A stretch of DNA of 64,000 nucleotides from Lachnospiraceae bacterium (GTDB taxonomy: Bacteria > Bacillota > Clostridia > Lachnospirales > Lachnospiraceae): contig JAFSIQ010000044.1 in the NCBI GenBank assembly GCA_017439675.1, positions 117,715 through 181,714 on the forward strand. Direction: 5' to 3'. Position numbers and translations under genes: made by a program. Under the pieces are notes generated by a model that saw only the letters and a list, made by a program, of their open reading frames with translations, made no database searches and was not told the origin of the DNA. Numbering within the stretch: position 1 is the first letter of the stretch; every line of letters begins with the position of its first letter. This document shows positions 17,534-26,474 of the stretch, one piece after another.

Positions 17534-18544
17534 ATGAAGAAAGTATGTGTATTAGGTGCAGGAAGCTGGGGAACAGCGTTATCGATTGTATTAGCAAATA
17601 ATGGTCATGATGTGACGGTATGGTCCATTGACCCGGAAGAGGTTTTGATGCTTAAGGATTATAGAGAGCAGAGAGACAAGCTGCCAGGTGTTATGGTTCC
17701 AAGTGTCATTGAATTTACAACTGATATGGAGATGGCAGTTTCTGGTGCAGAGGTTATCGTATGCGCAGTACCATCCCCATTTGTTCGTTCCACTATGAAG
17801 AGTGCAGCTCCATATGTGACAGAGGGTGCTGTTATTGTGGATGTAGCGAAGGGTATTGAAGATGGTACATACAAGACAATGACAGAGATTATAGAAGAGG
17901 AATGTCCAAAGGCTTGTGTTGCAATTCTTTCTGGACCAAGCCATGCGGAAGAGGTAGGACGTAAGATTCCAACTACAGTGGTTGCCGGCGCAAAGTGCAA
18001 AAAGGTAGCAGAGCTAGTACAGGATGTCTTTATGAATGAGGTGTTCCGTGTATACACTAGTCCAGATGTAATTGGTATTGAGCTTGGCGGTTCCCTTAAG
18101 AATGTCATTGCTTTGGCGGCTGGTGCCATTGATGGTTTAGGTATGGGTGATAACACAAAGGCTGCCCTTATGACAAGAGGTATTTCAGAGATTTCCCGTC
18201 TTGTGGTGGCAATGGGCGGACATATGGAAACGGTTGCTGGCTTATCTGGTATCGGTGATTTGATTGTTACCTGTACATCGAAGCATTCCAGAAACCGTAA
18301 TGCAGGTTTCTTATTAGGTCAGGGTAAAACCTATCAGGAAGCCATGGATGAGGTAAAGATGGTGGTAGAAGGTGTATATTCTGCAAAGGCTGCCCTTGCT
18401 CTTGGTCAGAAGTATGGAGTTTCCATGCCGATTGTAGAAGCGGTCAATGCAGTTCTCTTTGATGGTGCAGATGTGAAGGAAGCGACAAAGCAGTTGTTGA
18501 TGCGTGATAGAACATCAGAAGCATTGAATTTGGAGTGGAATTAA
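17534..18544 (+). CDS. gpsA: glycerol-3-phosphate dehydrogenase (NAD(P)+) GpsA
   Basis: GpsA reduces dihydroxyacetone phosphate to sn-glycerol 3-phosphate for phospholipid synthesis. The Rossmann motif GAGSWGTALSIVLANNG begins at residue 8. Substrate and catalytic motifs include LSGPSHAEEV, GGSLKNVIALAAGAIDGLG with the catalytic lysine, and GDNTKAALMTRGI. The length of 336 residues is normal. An open frame extends upstream to 17459, but AAGGAGTG before the ATG at 17534 decides the start. A terminator follows at 18589. In Bacillus and many clostridia spoIVA lies close downstream; here two accessory genes intervene. Confidence 0.96.
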   Translation: MKKVCVLGAGSWGTALSIVLANNGHDVTVWSIDPEEVLMLKDYREQRDKLPGVMVPSVIEFTTDMEMAVSGAEVIVCAVPSPFVRSTMKSAAPYVTEGAVIVDVAKGIEDGTYKTMTEIIEEECPKACVAILSGPSHAEEVGRKIPTTVVAGAKCKKVAELVQDVFMNEVFRVYTSPDVIGIELGGSLKNVIALAAGAIDGLGMGDNTKAALMTRGISEISRLVVAMGGHMETVAGLSGIGDLIVTCTSKHSRNRNAGFLLGQGKTYQEAMDEVKMVVEGVYSAKAALALGQKYGVSMPIVEAVNAVLFDGADVKEATKQLLMRDRTSEALNLEWN

Positions 18545-18588
18545 AATAGTATAATGAAAGAGAATGGTATAGATTTTCTCATACATAT

Positions 18589-18617
18589 AAGAGATCAGTT
18601 TAAAACTGGTCTCTTTT
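18589..18617 (+). terminator. terminator after gpsA, copy 1 of a duplicated hairpin
   Basis: AGAGATCAGTTT and AAACTGGTCTCT pair over 12 positions with one mismatch, followed by TTTT. The hairpin is nearly identical, with one extra base, to that at 20425-20456 at the other end of the ATPase gene. Confidence 0.8.
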
Positions 18618-18693
18618 GCTAGCAAACAAAGGTTGTAAATGTAACAGGAATCGGATAAAATAAAGTTAATTGTAAATGGATAGCGAGGTGAGA

Positions 18694-20400
18694 ATGTTGG
18701 GAAGAACCGTAGGAATTGGAATACAAGATTTTGATAAGATTATTGAAGGAAATTACTTCTATGTGGACAAAACTTCTTTCATTAAAGAATGGTGGGAGAA
18801 CGGAGATGATGTAACACTAATTACTCGTCCCCGTCGTTTTGGTAAAACCTTGAATATGAGTATGTTAAACCGATTCTTTTCTCTTGATTTTGCAGGAAAA
18901 GGAGAGATATTTGAAGGCCTTTCTATCTGGGAAGAGGAGAAATACAGAAATCTACAGGGGACTTATCCAGTAATTAACCTTTCCTTTGCTAATGTGAAGG
19001 AAAATAGTTTTGAGGCTACGAGAGAGAAGCTTTATCAATCCATCGTAAGTCAATATAGTAAATACAGTTTTTTGCTGACAAGTGATGTGCTAACAGATAT
19101 TGACAAAGACTTTTTTAGACGTATCTCTATGGATATGAAAGAAACCGATGCGACTTCGGCATTACACAATTTGTCCGATTATTTGCATCGATACTATAAG
19201 CAAAAAGTTATCATCCTTTTGGATGAATACGATACCCCGATGCAGGAAGCCTATGTGAATGGATTCTGGGATGATTTGGTTGCATTTACGAGAAGTATGT
19301 TCAATGCCACATTTAAGACAAACCCGCATCTTGCAAGAGGCGTTATGACTGGAATTACCAGAGTGAGCAAGGAGTCCATATTTTCAGATTTGAATAACCT
19401 TGAGGTGGTTACTACAACTTCCGATAAATACGCAACGGCTTTTGGATTTACAGAGGAAGAAGTGTTTGCAGGACTAGACGAGTGCGAACTTAGTTCAGAA
19501 AAAGACAAAGTAAAAGAATGGTATGATGGATTCATCTTTGGAAGTCATGCAGACATCTATAATCCATGGTCCATATTGAACTTCTTGGATAAAAGGAATT
19601 ATACCACCTATTGGGCGAACACCAGCTCCAATAGTCTGGTTGGAAAGCTCATCCGGGAAGGAAATGGGGAAATCAAGGTACAGTTTGAAGAATTGTTACA
19701 GGGAAAGATTCTGCGCGTCCCAGTGGATGAACAAATCGTATACAACCAGTTAGACGATAATGAGAATGCCATCTGGAGTCTGTTGCTCGCCAGTGGATAT
19801 TTGAAGGTATTGTCTCGTGACGACATGAGTGCTTCGGAAGATGGTGAAGAGGCTTGTTATGAGCTTGCGCTTACGAATCTTGAAGTAAGAAGGATGTTCA
19901 AAGATATGGTAAGGTCTTGGTTTCGAAAGACGAACGCAGATTACAATGCATTTATTAAGGCAATGTTATTGCAGGATGTGGATGCTATGAATGAATATAT
20001 GAGCCAGATGAGCCTGGAATTGTTTAGTAGCTTTGACACAGGAAAGAGAGCATCAACAAAAGCACAACCGGAGCGGTTTTATCACGGCTTTGTATTAGGG
20101 TTGATGGTGGATTTACAACGGGATTATACGGTGACCTCCAACCGTGAAAGTGGCTTTGGCAGATATGATGTAATGCTTGAGCCGAAGACCCCAGAAAAGA
20201 ATCCTGCAGTCATTATTGAATTCAAGGTGCTGAATGTAAGAAGAGAGACTTCCTTGGAAGAAACTGCGCAAGCAGCGTTAGCCCAGATAGAAGAAAAGCA
20301 ATATGCAACAGCACTTCTTGCAAAGGGTGTACCAGAAGATAAGATATATAAGTATGGCTTTGCCTTTGAGGGAAAGAATGTGTTAATCGAACAAGGATAA
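18694..20400 (+). CDS. AAA-ATPase-like / PD-(D/E)XK nuclease-like protein
   Basis: A 568-residue member of the AAA-ATPase_like plus PDDEXK_9 family (also called DUF1703), abundant in Lachnospiraceae and Bacteroidetes and often present in many copies per genome. The N-terminal region has a signature FYVDKTSFIKEW and the P-loop TRPRRFGKTLNMSML (near residue 49). Walker B reads VIILLDEYDTPM. The C-terminal region has nuclease-like elements RYDVMLEP and IIEFKV, the D and E-x-K of a PD-(D/E)XK fold. GAGGTGAGA precedes the ATG at 18694; the ATG at 18676 has no site. It lies between near-identical terminators in a cluster whose conserved order lacks it. Its biological role is unknown; defence or mobile-element roles are speculative. 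Confidence 0.85.
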   Translation: MLGRTVGIGIQDFDKIIEGNYFYVDKTSFIKEWWENGDDVTLITRPRRFGKTLNMSMLNRFFSLDFAGKGEIFEGLSIWEEEKYRNLQGTYPVINLSFANVKENSFEATREKLYQSIVSQYSKYSFLLTSDVLTDIDKDFFRRISMDMKETDATSALHNLSDYLHRYYKQKVIILLDEYDTPMQEAYVNGFWDDLVAFTRSMFNATFKTNPHLARGVMTGITRVSKESIFSDLNNLEVVTTTSDKYATAFGFTEEEVFAGLDECELSSEKDKVKEWYDGFIFGSHADIYNPWSILNFLDKRNYTTYWANTSSNSLVGKLIREGNGEIKVQFEELLQGKILRVPVDEQIVYNQLDDNENAIWSLLLASGYLKVLSRDDMSASEDGEEACYELALTNLEVRRMFKDMVRSWFRKTNADYNAFIKAMLLQDVDAMNEYMSQMSLELFSSFDTGKRASTKAQPERFYHGFVLGLMVDLQRDYTVTSNRESGFGRYDVMLEPKTPEKNPAVIIEFKVLNVRRETSLEETAQAALAQIEEKQYATALLAKGVPEDKIYKYGFAFEGKNVLIEQG

Positions 20401-20424
20401 AATAGTCATTGACGAAAGCTATTT

Positions 20425-20456
20425 AAGAGATCAGTTTCAAAACTGGTCTCTTTTTT
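20425..20456 (+). terminator. terminator after the ATPase gene, copy 2 of a duplicated hairpin
   Basis: The arms and their order repeat the hairpin at 18589-18617 with one inserted C in the loop and a longer T6 tract. Together they form direct repeats about 1.84 kb apart that bracket the ATPase gene. Confidence 0.85.
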
Positions 20457-20525
20457 AGTAGGACAGGTGTTGTTTACTTGTTCTTGTTTTTGTTCGATTT
20501 CACCTAAACTTCATAAAAAATTTAG

Positions 20526-20553
20526 TGAACATATCTAGTTTTTTTGATATAAT
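20526..20553 (+). promoter_or_regulatory. probable promoter of the secreted protein gene
   Basis: TGAACA at 20526-20531, a 16-bp spacer and a perfect TATAAT at 20548-20553 preceded by TGA. Transcription would start about 95 bp before the gene. The rest of the 256-bp gap holds only the terminator and a long AT-rich stretch. Confidence 0.6.
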
Positions 20554-20656
20554 AAGTACGCCTATGGGTATCTGTACCCTATCATATGATTTGTCAGAGG
20601 ATGAGACAGAAGAAAAATCAGTGAAATACACTATGTAGAATGAAGGAGGAGTTCAA

Positions 20657-23600
20657 ATGAACAAAGTTAAGAAACAGGGAAAACGCATGTTAAGCCTCTT
20701 GCTTTGCACTGCATTAGCAATGTCAGGACTGATGGTTCCGACAAAGCAGGTTCGTGCAGTGGAAACACAGGCAGAAGAAAACACAGGCAACACAAAAACC
20801 ATCGCAGGACTTGGTACAAGTGTGATAGCTAACCCGACAGACCCCGGTGATGATACAACAAAAGCATGGGCAGGAAGCTATGTGTATTATGGAAATTATG
20901 ACGCAAACGGTGACGGTACAGCAGAGCCTGTAAAATATCGTGTACTGGATGCAAGTACAACAGATTTCAGTGCAGATGGAACGACACAGACCATGTTCCT
21001 TGATTGTGACAGTATTCTGTACTATCAAAAATTTGATAACGATGGTACTGCCAATGAAGCTGATAAAAAAGCAAACGACTGGTCAATCAGTGACGTGAAA
21101 AGCAGTTTGAATGGAGACGGCTTTTTGAATAAAGAGGGAGTGTTTACCACTGCCGAAAAGAATGCTATCGCCGCAAGCAACGTGGATAGCCATCCATTGA
21201 CAACAGATAGTGAAACGGGAGTCAATGTGGCAAGCTGGACGCAAGGTGCTTTTGTAAATTATGTGGCATTAGACGGAGAGCAAATCTTTTTACTGGATGC
21301 AGAAGATGTGTCCAACGGAGCATACGGATATAGCATGCCGGATGCTGGTTGCGAAAACCGCAAGAAGACAGGCAGCTCTGCTGCCTCTTGTTGGCTCCGG
21401 TCTGCCAACTATCTTTATGGTTACAACGCCGGCTGTGTCTACGACGGCGGCATCAACAACTTCACTGTCTACGGCGATTACCCCGGTGTGAGTCCCGCTT
21501 TGAATTTGAATCTGTCATCTGTCATCTTCTCATCTGTCATCTCTGGAACTGCCGGGGAGACAGGCGCAGAGTATAAGCTGACACTGTTAGACAGTGACAT
21601 GACCATTGCGGCAAATTCAGATGCAACAAGAAATGGTAAAACAGTAACCGTTCCATATAGTATCAGTGGAAATAATAGTGGCAATGCCACACAGGTTTCC
21701 GTGTTAGTTCTGGATAAGGAATACACAGCAGGTAATACCAATGGAGCAACTGTTTTAGATTATCAGAAATTAAATGTAGATAGTTTTTCTGCAAGCGGAA
21801 CAGGAACCTATACCCTTCCGGATTCTTTGGCAAATGCGAGAATGGGGCTGGATTATTATGCATACATCGTAGCTGAGGATATCAATGGAGAAAAGGAAAC
21901 GGACTACGCAAGTACTCCGGTTGCCATTCCTTGGGCGGTACCGGTAGCAAAGCAGATGAACTTTGGCACACAGGGTATCATCGACCCGGCAGTACCAAAC
22001 AGCGCCAGTGACGCATGGAAAGGCTGCTATGTGTACTATGGAAATTATGACGCAGGTAATGATGGGACAGCAGAGCCTGTAAAATATCGTGTACTGGATG
22101 CAAGTACCACAGATTACAGTGCAGATGGAACGACACAGACGATGTTCCTTGATTGTGACAGTATTCTGTACTATACGCCATTTGATGGGGAAGAACCATA
22201 TAGCAATGTATGGAAAGATAGTCCGATTTATACAAGTCTCAATGGAGACGGCTTTTTGAATAAAGACGGAGTGTTTACCACTACCGAAAAGAATGCCATT
22301 GCAGCAAGTACAGTGGCTAGCCATGCATTGACAACGGATAGTGCAACGGGAGTCAATGTGGCAAGCTGGACGCAAGATGCTTTTGTAAATTATGTGGCAT
22401 TAGACGGAGAGCAAATCTTTTTACTGGATGCAGAAGATGTGTCCAACGGAGCATACGGATATAGCATGAAGGATAGTGGTTGTGAAAACCGCAAGAAGAC
22501 AGGCAGCTCTGTTGCCTATTGGTGGCTTCGGTCTGCCGACAGTTCTTATGGTAACCACGCCGGCTCTGTCCGCGGCGACGGCCACATCGACAACGACCGT
22601 GTCGACTACATTTACCCCGGTGTGAGTCCCGCTTTGAATTTGAATCTGTCATCTGTCCTCTTCTCATCTGCGAGCGCAGTGAGCAAATCTTCTGCTCTTA
22701 CAAGTGGCAGTGCTGAGATTGGTACGACATCGAATACCCAGTGGAAGCTGACATTGAAAGATGATGCGAAATCAGTAAAACTTACAGAGGGAAGAAGCGT
22801 AACGAAAGCAAGTGATGGAACCACCATAACCGTGCCATATACATACACAGACAAGGAAAATGTAACAGACAGTGAGAAAGTAAACCAGATTTCCGTAATG
22901 ATTACGGACAAAGCTTATGATGCAGAAAAAGCAGCAAATGCACAGGAAGCACAGATTCTGTATTACGGTGCATTGCAGAATATAAAGAATGCAGAAGGAA
23001 CAGCTAGTACGGTAGCAGAGTCTTCCACCGGAACCTTTGCACTTCCAAGTGGTTTGACAGGAACTTTGGGAACAGATTACCACATCTATCTCTTGGCAGA
23101 GCATGTAAATGCAGACAACTCTACGGATTATGCAAGTGAACCGAAAGAAGTAACTGCTATTTTGGATGAGGTAGATACGGTCACCGTGCCAAGTATTGAT
23201 ACACCGATAGCAGAACAGCCTTTTGAGGGAGAAATAACCATATCATCCACTGGTGTAGCAGAAAAAGCAACACTTGCATGGAAAAAGAATGATACAGAAG
23301 CAACCGGCAATGCAGAGTGGAAAACCACCTATCAGGCATATGTGACATTGACAGCAGCGGATGGATATGCATTTACCAATACCACAGGAGCAACCTTGAA
23401 TGGACAGCCTGTGGACACAGAAAATATCACATTGAACAAGGACGGAACACTTACCATTGCCTGTGGAGAATATACGACAGCAACCAGAAAGACGGAAAGT
23501 GCAGCCGCACCGGAAGTACCAACACAATTTGTGAATTATTACACGGCAGAAAATGTGCTTTCTGCTGATGAATTGAAAGTACCTGCTAAGGTAACCTTGG

Positions 23601-24841
23601 AAGGAACAACACAGCCAAATCCGGAAGAGATGGAAGTGGAATGGAGCATTGCCAATGAAGGCGGTGCGGCATACGATGCCACTCCGACAGCGACCAATAC
23701 CTTCAAATGGACAGTAAAAGAGTCTGAGTATGTAGACTATGATTTGAATGGCGTAACGATGGAAGGAACGGTTACCATTCGGAATAAGAGATATGTACCG
23801 GAGGTAACTTCGGTTCCAACAGTGGCAGAGAGGGTATATCATCCGACGAAAGTGTTAACGGATACCGATTTGACAGGTGGCGAGGTAAAAGACAAAGACG
23901 GCACTGCGCTTGCAGGAGCCTGGAGTTGGAAAAAACAGAATGTAATTCCTTCTGTAGCAGACAGCGAGAAGACACAATATGAAATCACATTTACACCGAA
24001 AGATGCTGAACATTACGAGCCGATTACGACAGAGATTACTGTTAAGGTTACCAAAGCAACTCCTGTGATGGTAGAAAAGCCTTCTGCGGCAAATATTACT
24101 AGTGGTAACGCTTTGGCAAGTTCAGTATTATCTGGTGGAAAGGTACAGTATGGAGATTCTGATACAACAATGGTTGCAGGAACTTGGAGTTGGAAGGATG
24201 CCACAATCAAGCCTTCTACAGCAGACAGTGGCGTAACAGAGTACGATGTGGTGTTTGTGCCGACAGATGCAGTGAACTACAATTCGGTTGAAACAAAGAT
24301 TACAGTGCTCCTTAGTACACCAACCACTGGAACGATAGATACATCCGATGATGGCAAAGCAACCTATAAGGTAACAACGGCTGACCTTACAAACGGAACC
24401 GTAACCTACGTTGCACCAACCAATAAGAAAGCAACTACCGTTACGATTCCAGATACAGTTGTGATGGATGGTGTGACCTATAAGGTAACTTCTGTTGAAA
24501 AGAAAGCATTTAAGAACAATAAGAAAATCAAGAAGGTAACCATTGGAAAGAATGTAAAGACCATTGGTAAGGAAGCATTCTCAGGATGTAAGAAAATGAC
24601 TTCCATAACTATCGGAAAGAACGTGAGCAAGATTGATTCCAAAGCCTTCTACGGATGTAGCAAGTTAAAAACGCTTACCATTAAGTCAAGTAAGCTGACC
24701 ACAAAGAAGATTGGAAGTAAAGCATTTTCAAAGACATCAAAGAGTATGACTGTGAAAGTACCGAAGAAGAAATTCAAGACATACAAGTCCATGCTTATTA
24801 AACGTGGTGTGAATAAGAAGGCTAGATTCAAAAAGAGCTAA
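20657..24841 (+). CDS. large secreted surface protein with two DUF6273-like domains and BspA-like repeats
   Basis: A 1394-residue secreted protein. A signal peptide occupies about residues 1-35 (KQGKRMLSLLLCTALAMSGL). Two homologous domains lie at about 70-290 and 453-670, each starting YVYYGNYDA and VKYRVLDAS, passing WSI/LNGDGFLNK, FLLDAEDVSNGAYGYS and ending WLRSA...YPGVSPALNL. They match the DUF6273/formylglycine-enzyme-like C-type-lectin fold. A beta-rich stretch with Ig-like repeats follows (700-1250), then BspA-type leucine-rich repeats (about 1270-1370: VEKKAFKNNKKIKKVTIG) and a very basic tail. There is no LPXTG or membrane anchor. AAGGAGGAG precedes the ATG. Within each domain, residues 251-274 and 628-652 look like hypervariable patches (see findings). 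Attachment or ligand binding is inferred. Confidence 0.9.
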   Translation: MNKVKKQGKRMLSLLLCTALAMSGLMVPTKQVRAVETQAEENTGNTKTIAGLGTSVIANPTDPGDDTTKAWAGSYVYYGNYDANGDGTAEPVKYRVLDASTTDFSADGTTQTMFLDCDSILYYQKFDNDGTANEADKKANDWSISDVKSSLNGDGFLNKEGVFTTAEKNAIAASNVDSHPLTTDSETGVNVASWTQGAFVNYVALDGEQIFLLDAEDVSNGAYGYSMPDAGCENRKKTGSSAASCWLRSANYLYGYNAGCVYDGGINNFTVYGDYPGVSPALNLNLSSVIFSSVISGTAGETGAEYKLTLLDSDMTIAANSDATRNGKTVTVPYSISGNNSGNATQVSVLVLDKEYTAGNTNGATVLDYQKLNVDSFSASGTGTYTLPDSLANARMGLDYYAYIVAEDINGEKETDYASTPVAIPWAVPVAKQMNFGTQGIIDPAVPNSASDAWKGCYVYYGNYDAGNDGTAEPVKYRVLDASTTDYSADGTTQTMFLDCDSILYYTPFDGEEPYSNVWKDSPIYTSLNGDGFLNKDGVFTTTEKNAIAASTVASHALTTDSATGVNVASWTQDAFVNYVALDGEQIFLLDAEDVSNGAYGYSMKDSGCENRKKTGSSVAYWWLRSADSSYGNHAGSVRGDGHIDNDRVDYIYPGVSPALNLNLSSVLFSSASAVSKSSALTSGSAEIGTTSNTQWKLTLKDDAKSVKLTEGRSVTKASDGTTITVPYTYTDKENVTDSEKVNQISVMITDKAYDAEKAANAQEAQILYYGALQNIKNAEGTASTVAESSTGTFALPSGLTGTLGTDYHIYLLAEHVNADNSTDYASEPKEVTAILDEVDTVTVPSIDTPIAEQPFEGEITISSTGVAEKATLAWKKNDTEATGNAEWKTTYQAYVTLTAADGYAFTNTTGATLNGQPVDTENITLNKDGTLTIACGEYTTATRKTESAAAPEVPTQFVNYYTAENVLSADELKVPAKVTLEGTTQPNPEEMEVEWSIANEGGAAYDATPTATNTFKWTVKESEYVDYDLNGVTMEGTVTIRNKRYVPEVTSVPTVAERVYHPTKVLTDTDLTGGEVKDKDGTALAGAWSWKKQNVIPSVADSEKTQYEITFTPKDAEHYEPITTEITVKVTKATPVMVEKPSAANITSGNALASSVLSGGKVQYGDSDTTMVAGTWSWKDATIKPSTADSGVTEYDVVFVPTDAVNYNSVETKITVLLSTPTTGTIDTSDDGKATYKVTTADLTNGTVTYVAPTNKKATTVTIPDTVVMDGVTYKVTSVEKKAFKNNKKIKKVTIGKNVKTIGKEAFSGCKKMTSITIGKNVSKIDSKAFYGCSKLKTLTIKSSKLTTKKIGSKAFSKTSKSMTVKVPKKKFKTYKSMLIKRGVNKKARFKKS
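21407..21478 (+). other. candidate DGR variable region 1
   Basis: The 24 codons coding residues 251-274 of the surface protein. They are GC-rich and made almost wholly of NNC and NNT codons, unlike the flanking NNA/NNG-rich sequence. Compared with the second copy at 22538, differences fall in bases 1 and 2 only at variable codons, for example TAC/AAC, TTC/GAC, ACT/CGT. This is what adenine mutagenesis of AAC/AAT template codons would leave. Confidence 0.65.
22538..22612 (+). other. candidate DGR variable region 2
   Basis: The 25 codons coding residues 628-652, at the same place in the second domain copy. One codon is extra compared with region 1. The third base agrees with region 1 at all fifteen variable codons I aligned, while bases 1 and 2 vary. 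Codons that are constant (GCC GGC, GTC, TAC CCC GGT GTG) lie between them. Confidence 0.65.
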
Positions 24842-24853
24842 TGAATGAAATAG

Positions 24854-24887
24854 ATACAGCGGAGCAATGAAAGTTGTTCCGCTGTAT
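24854..24887 (+). terminator. hairpin after the surface protein gene
   Basis: ATACAGCGGAGCAA and TTGTTCCGCTGTAT form a 14-bp stem with one G-U pair and a 6-nt loop. It starts 13 bp after the stop. Only TGTCATATT follows, so it is a weak intrinsic terminator or an mRNA-end stabiliser. Confidence 0.65.
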
Positions 24888-24964
24888 TGTCATATTCCTC
24901 CTTGAAGGTGCATATATTCTCTTTAGGATAATAATGATACGCATTATATTTGAAGGAGGATTCT

Positions 24965-26440
24965 ATGAAAGAGCAATTTGACGTCTATCAGGATATAAAA
25001 GAACGCACCGGCGGTGATATGTACATAGGAGTTGTAGGACCTGTAAGAACCGGTAAGTCCACATTTATTAAGAGATTCATGGAAACACTGGTTTTACCAG
25101 GAATGGAGGAAGGTTCTGAAAAAGAGAGAACCGTGGACGAATTGCCACAAAGTGGTTCGGGAAGAATGATTACCACAACAGAGCCGAAGTTCATTCCAAA
25201 GCAAGCGGCAAAAATTTCTTTGAATAAGGAAACAGATATTAACGTAAGACTGGTAGACTGTGTGGGATATATGGTGGATGGTGCGGCTGGGCATCTTGAA
25301 GAAGACAAGGAACGCCTGGTAAAAACACCATGGTATGATTATGAGATTCCATTTACAAAAGCAGCACATATTGGGACGAAAAAGGTTATGACAGACCATT
25401 CTACCATTGGTGTGATTGTGACAGGTGACGGTTCCTTTGGCGAAATCGGACGAGAGGGATTCTATCCCATTGAAAAAGAATTAGTGGAAGAAATGAAATC
25501 TTTAGGAAAGCCATTTATTGTTATCTTGAATAGTATCAAACCAGCAAGCCGTGAGGTGCAGGATTTGGCAGAGGAATTAACCAATCAATATGGTGTGAAA
25601 GTGCTTCCGGTTAATTGTGACCAGTTACGAGCAAATGATATTATTGAGATTTTAAAACACATTTTGTTGGAATTTACAGTGAATCAAATTAACTTTTATA
25701 TTCCGAAGTGGGCAGAAACCCTGGATGCAGAACATCCAATTAAACAGTCTATATTAGAATATGCAAGACAAATTCTAGCGGAATGTGATGGAATGAAAAA
25801 GATTTACGAAATGCCGTTGCCAGAGAGTGAATATATCAAGGAAGCAACCATTTCCAAATTGAATTTAAAGGATGGAACAGCCAATGTACAAATTACCATT
25901 CCAGAAAATTATTATTACGAAATGTTAAGCAATCTCTTCGGAGCTCCAGTAGAAAATGAATATGATTTCCTTACCATGCTTAAGGATGTAGCCAATAGAA
26001 GAAAAGAATATGAGCATGTTGCAGATGCTATGAGTAGTGTACAGATGAAAGGATACGGCTTGGTGATGCCGGAGAAGGAAAATATAACCTTGGCAGAGCC
26101 AGAGTTAATCAAACATGGTAACAAATATGGAATTAAGATTAAAGCAAATGCTCCATCCCTACATTTCATCAAAGCCAATGTTTCCACTGAGATTGCACCG
26201 ATTGTAGGTACAGAGGAGCAGGCGAAGGATTTCTTGGCTAATATGAAAGAACAGTTAAAGAGTTCACCGGAAGCTTTATGGAAAATTAATATTTTTGGTA
26301 AGACGGTAGAGCAGATGGTAGAAGAAGGCTTGGTGTCAAAATCCAATAAGATAAATGACGATTCCCAGATTCGATTGCAGGATACCATGGAGAAGATTAT
26401 CAATGATAGCAATGGAGGAATGGTGTTTATTATTATATAA
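24965..26440 (+). CDS. spoIVA: stage IV sporulation protein A (SpoIVA)
   Basis: SpoIVA is the ATPase that polymerises on the forespore surface to form the base layer of the spore coat and is needed for coat and cortex assembly. The P-loop GPVRTGKSTFI lies near residue 24, and the family signature ETLVLPGM follows. The length of 491 residues matches the Bacillus protein (492). The frame is open from 24950, but AAGGAGGA before the ATG at 24965 decides the start. Its presence indicates a spore former. SigE control is expected from the family; I found ATATT and GATACG elements upstream at an odd spacing, so I do not call the promoter. Confidence 0.96.
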   Translation: MKEQFDVYQDIKERTGGDMYIGVVGPVRTGKSTFIKRFMETLVLPGMEEGSEKERTVDELPQSGSGRMITTTEPKFIPKQAAKISLNKETDINVRLVDCVGYMVDGAAGHLEEDKERLVKTPWYDYEIPFTKAAHIGTKKVMTDHSTIGVIVTGDGSFGEIGREGFYPIEKELVEEMKSLGKPFIVILNSIKPASREVQDLAEELTNQYGVKVLPVNCDQLRANDIIEILKHILLEFTVNQINFYIPKWAETLDAEHPIKQSILEYARQILAECDGMKKIYEMPLPESEYIKEATISKLNLKDGTANVQITIPENYYYEMLSNLFGAPVENEYDFLTMLKDVANRRKEYEHVADAMSSVQMKGYGLVMPEKENITLAEPELIKHGNKYGIKIKANAPSLHFIKANVSTEIAPIVGTEEQAKDFLANMKEQLKSSPEALWKINIFGKTVEQMVEEGLVSKSNKINDDSQIRLQDTMEKIINDSNGGMVFIII

Positions 26441-26445
26441 TCAGT

Positions 26446-26474
26446 TTGCCTTTTTGTGAAAATTCGTATATAAT
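26446..26474 (+). promoter_or_regulatory. promoter of scpA-scpB
   Basis: TTGCCT at 26446-26451, a 17-bp spacer and TATAAT at 26469-26474. It lies between the spoIVA stop and scpA. The start of transcription falls in the left arm of the following inverted repeat, so the 5' end of the mRNA or the upstream message can fold there. Confidence 0.65.

Noticed and set aside
21770-22375. 201-codon minus-strand frame within the surface protein gene
   Set aside because: Cys- and His-rich antisense translation with no recognisable motif, inside a well-supported + strand gene.
20401-24950. Diversity-generating retroelement reverse transcriptase near the variable protein
   Set aside because: No frame in the window contains a YxDD-type reverse transcriptase, and I found no adenine-rich copy of the patches; the element must be elsewhere if it exists.
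24901-24964. SigE-type promoter of spoIVA
   Set aside because: ATATT at 24914 and GATACG at 24936 are 17 bp apart, longer than usual SigE spacing, so I do not call it.
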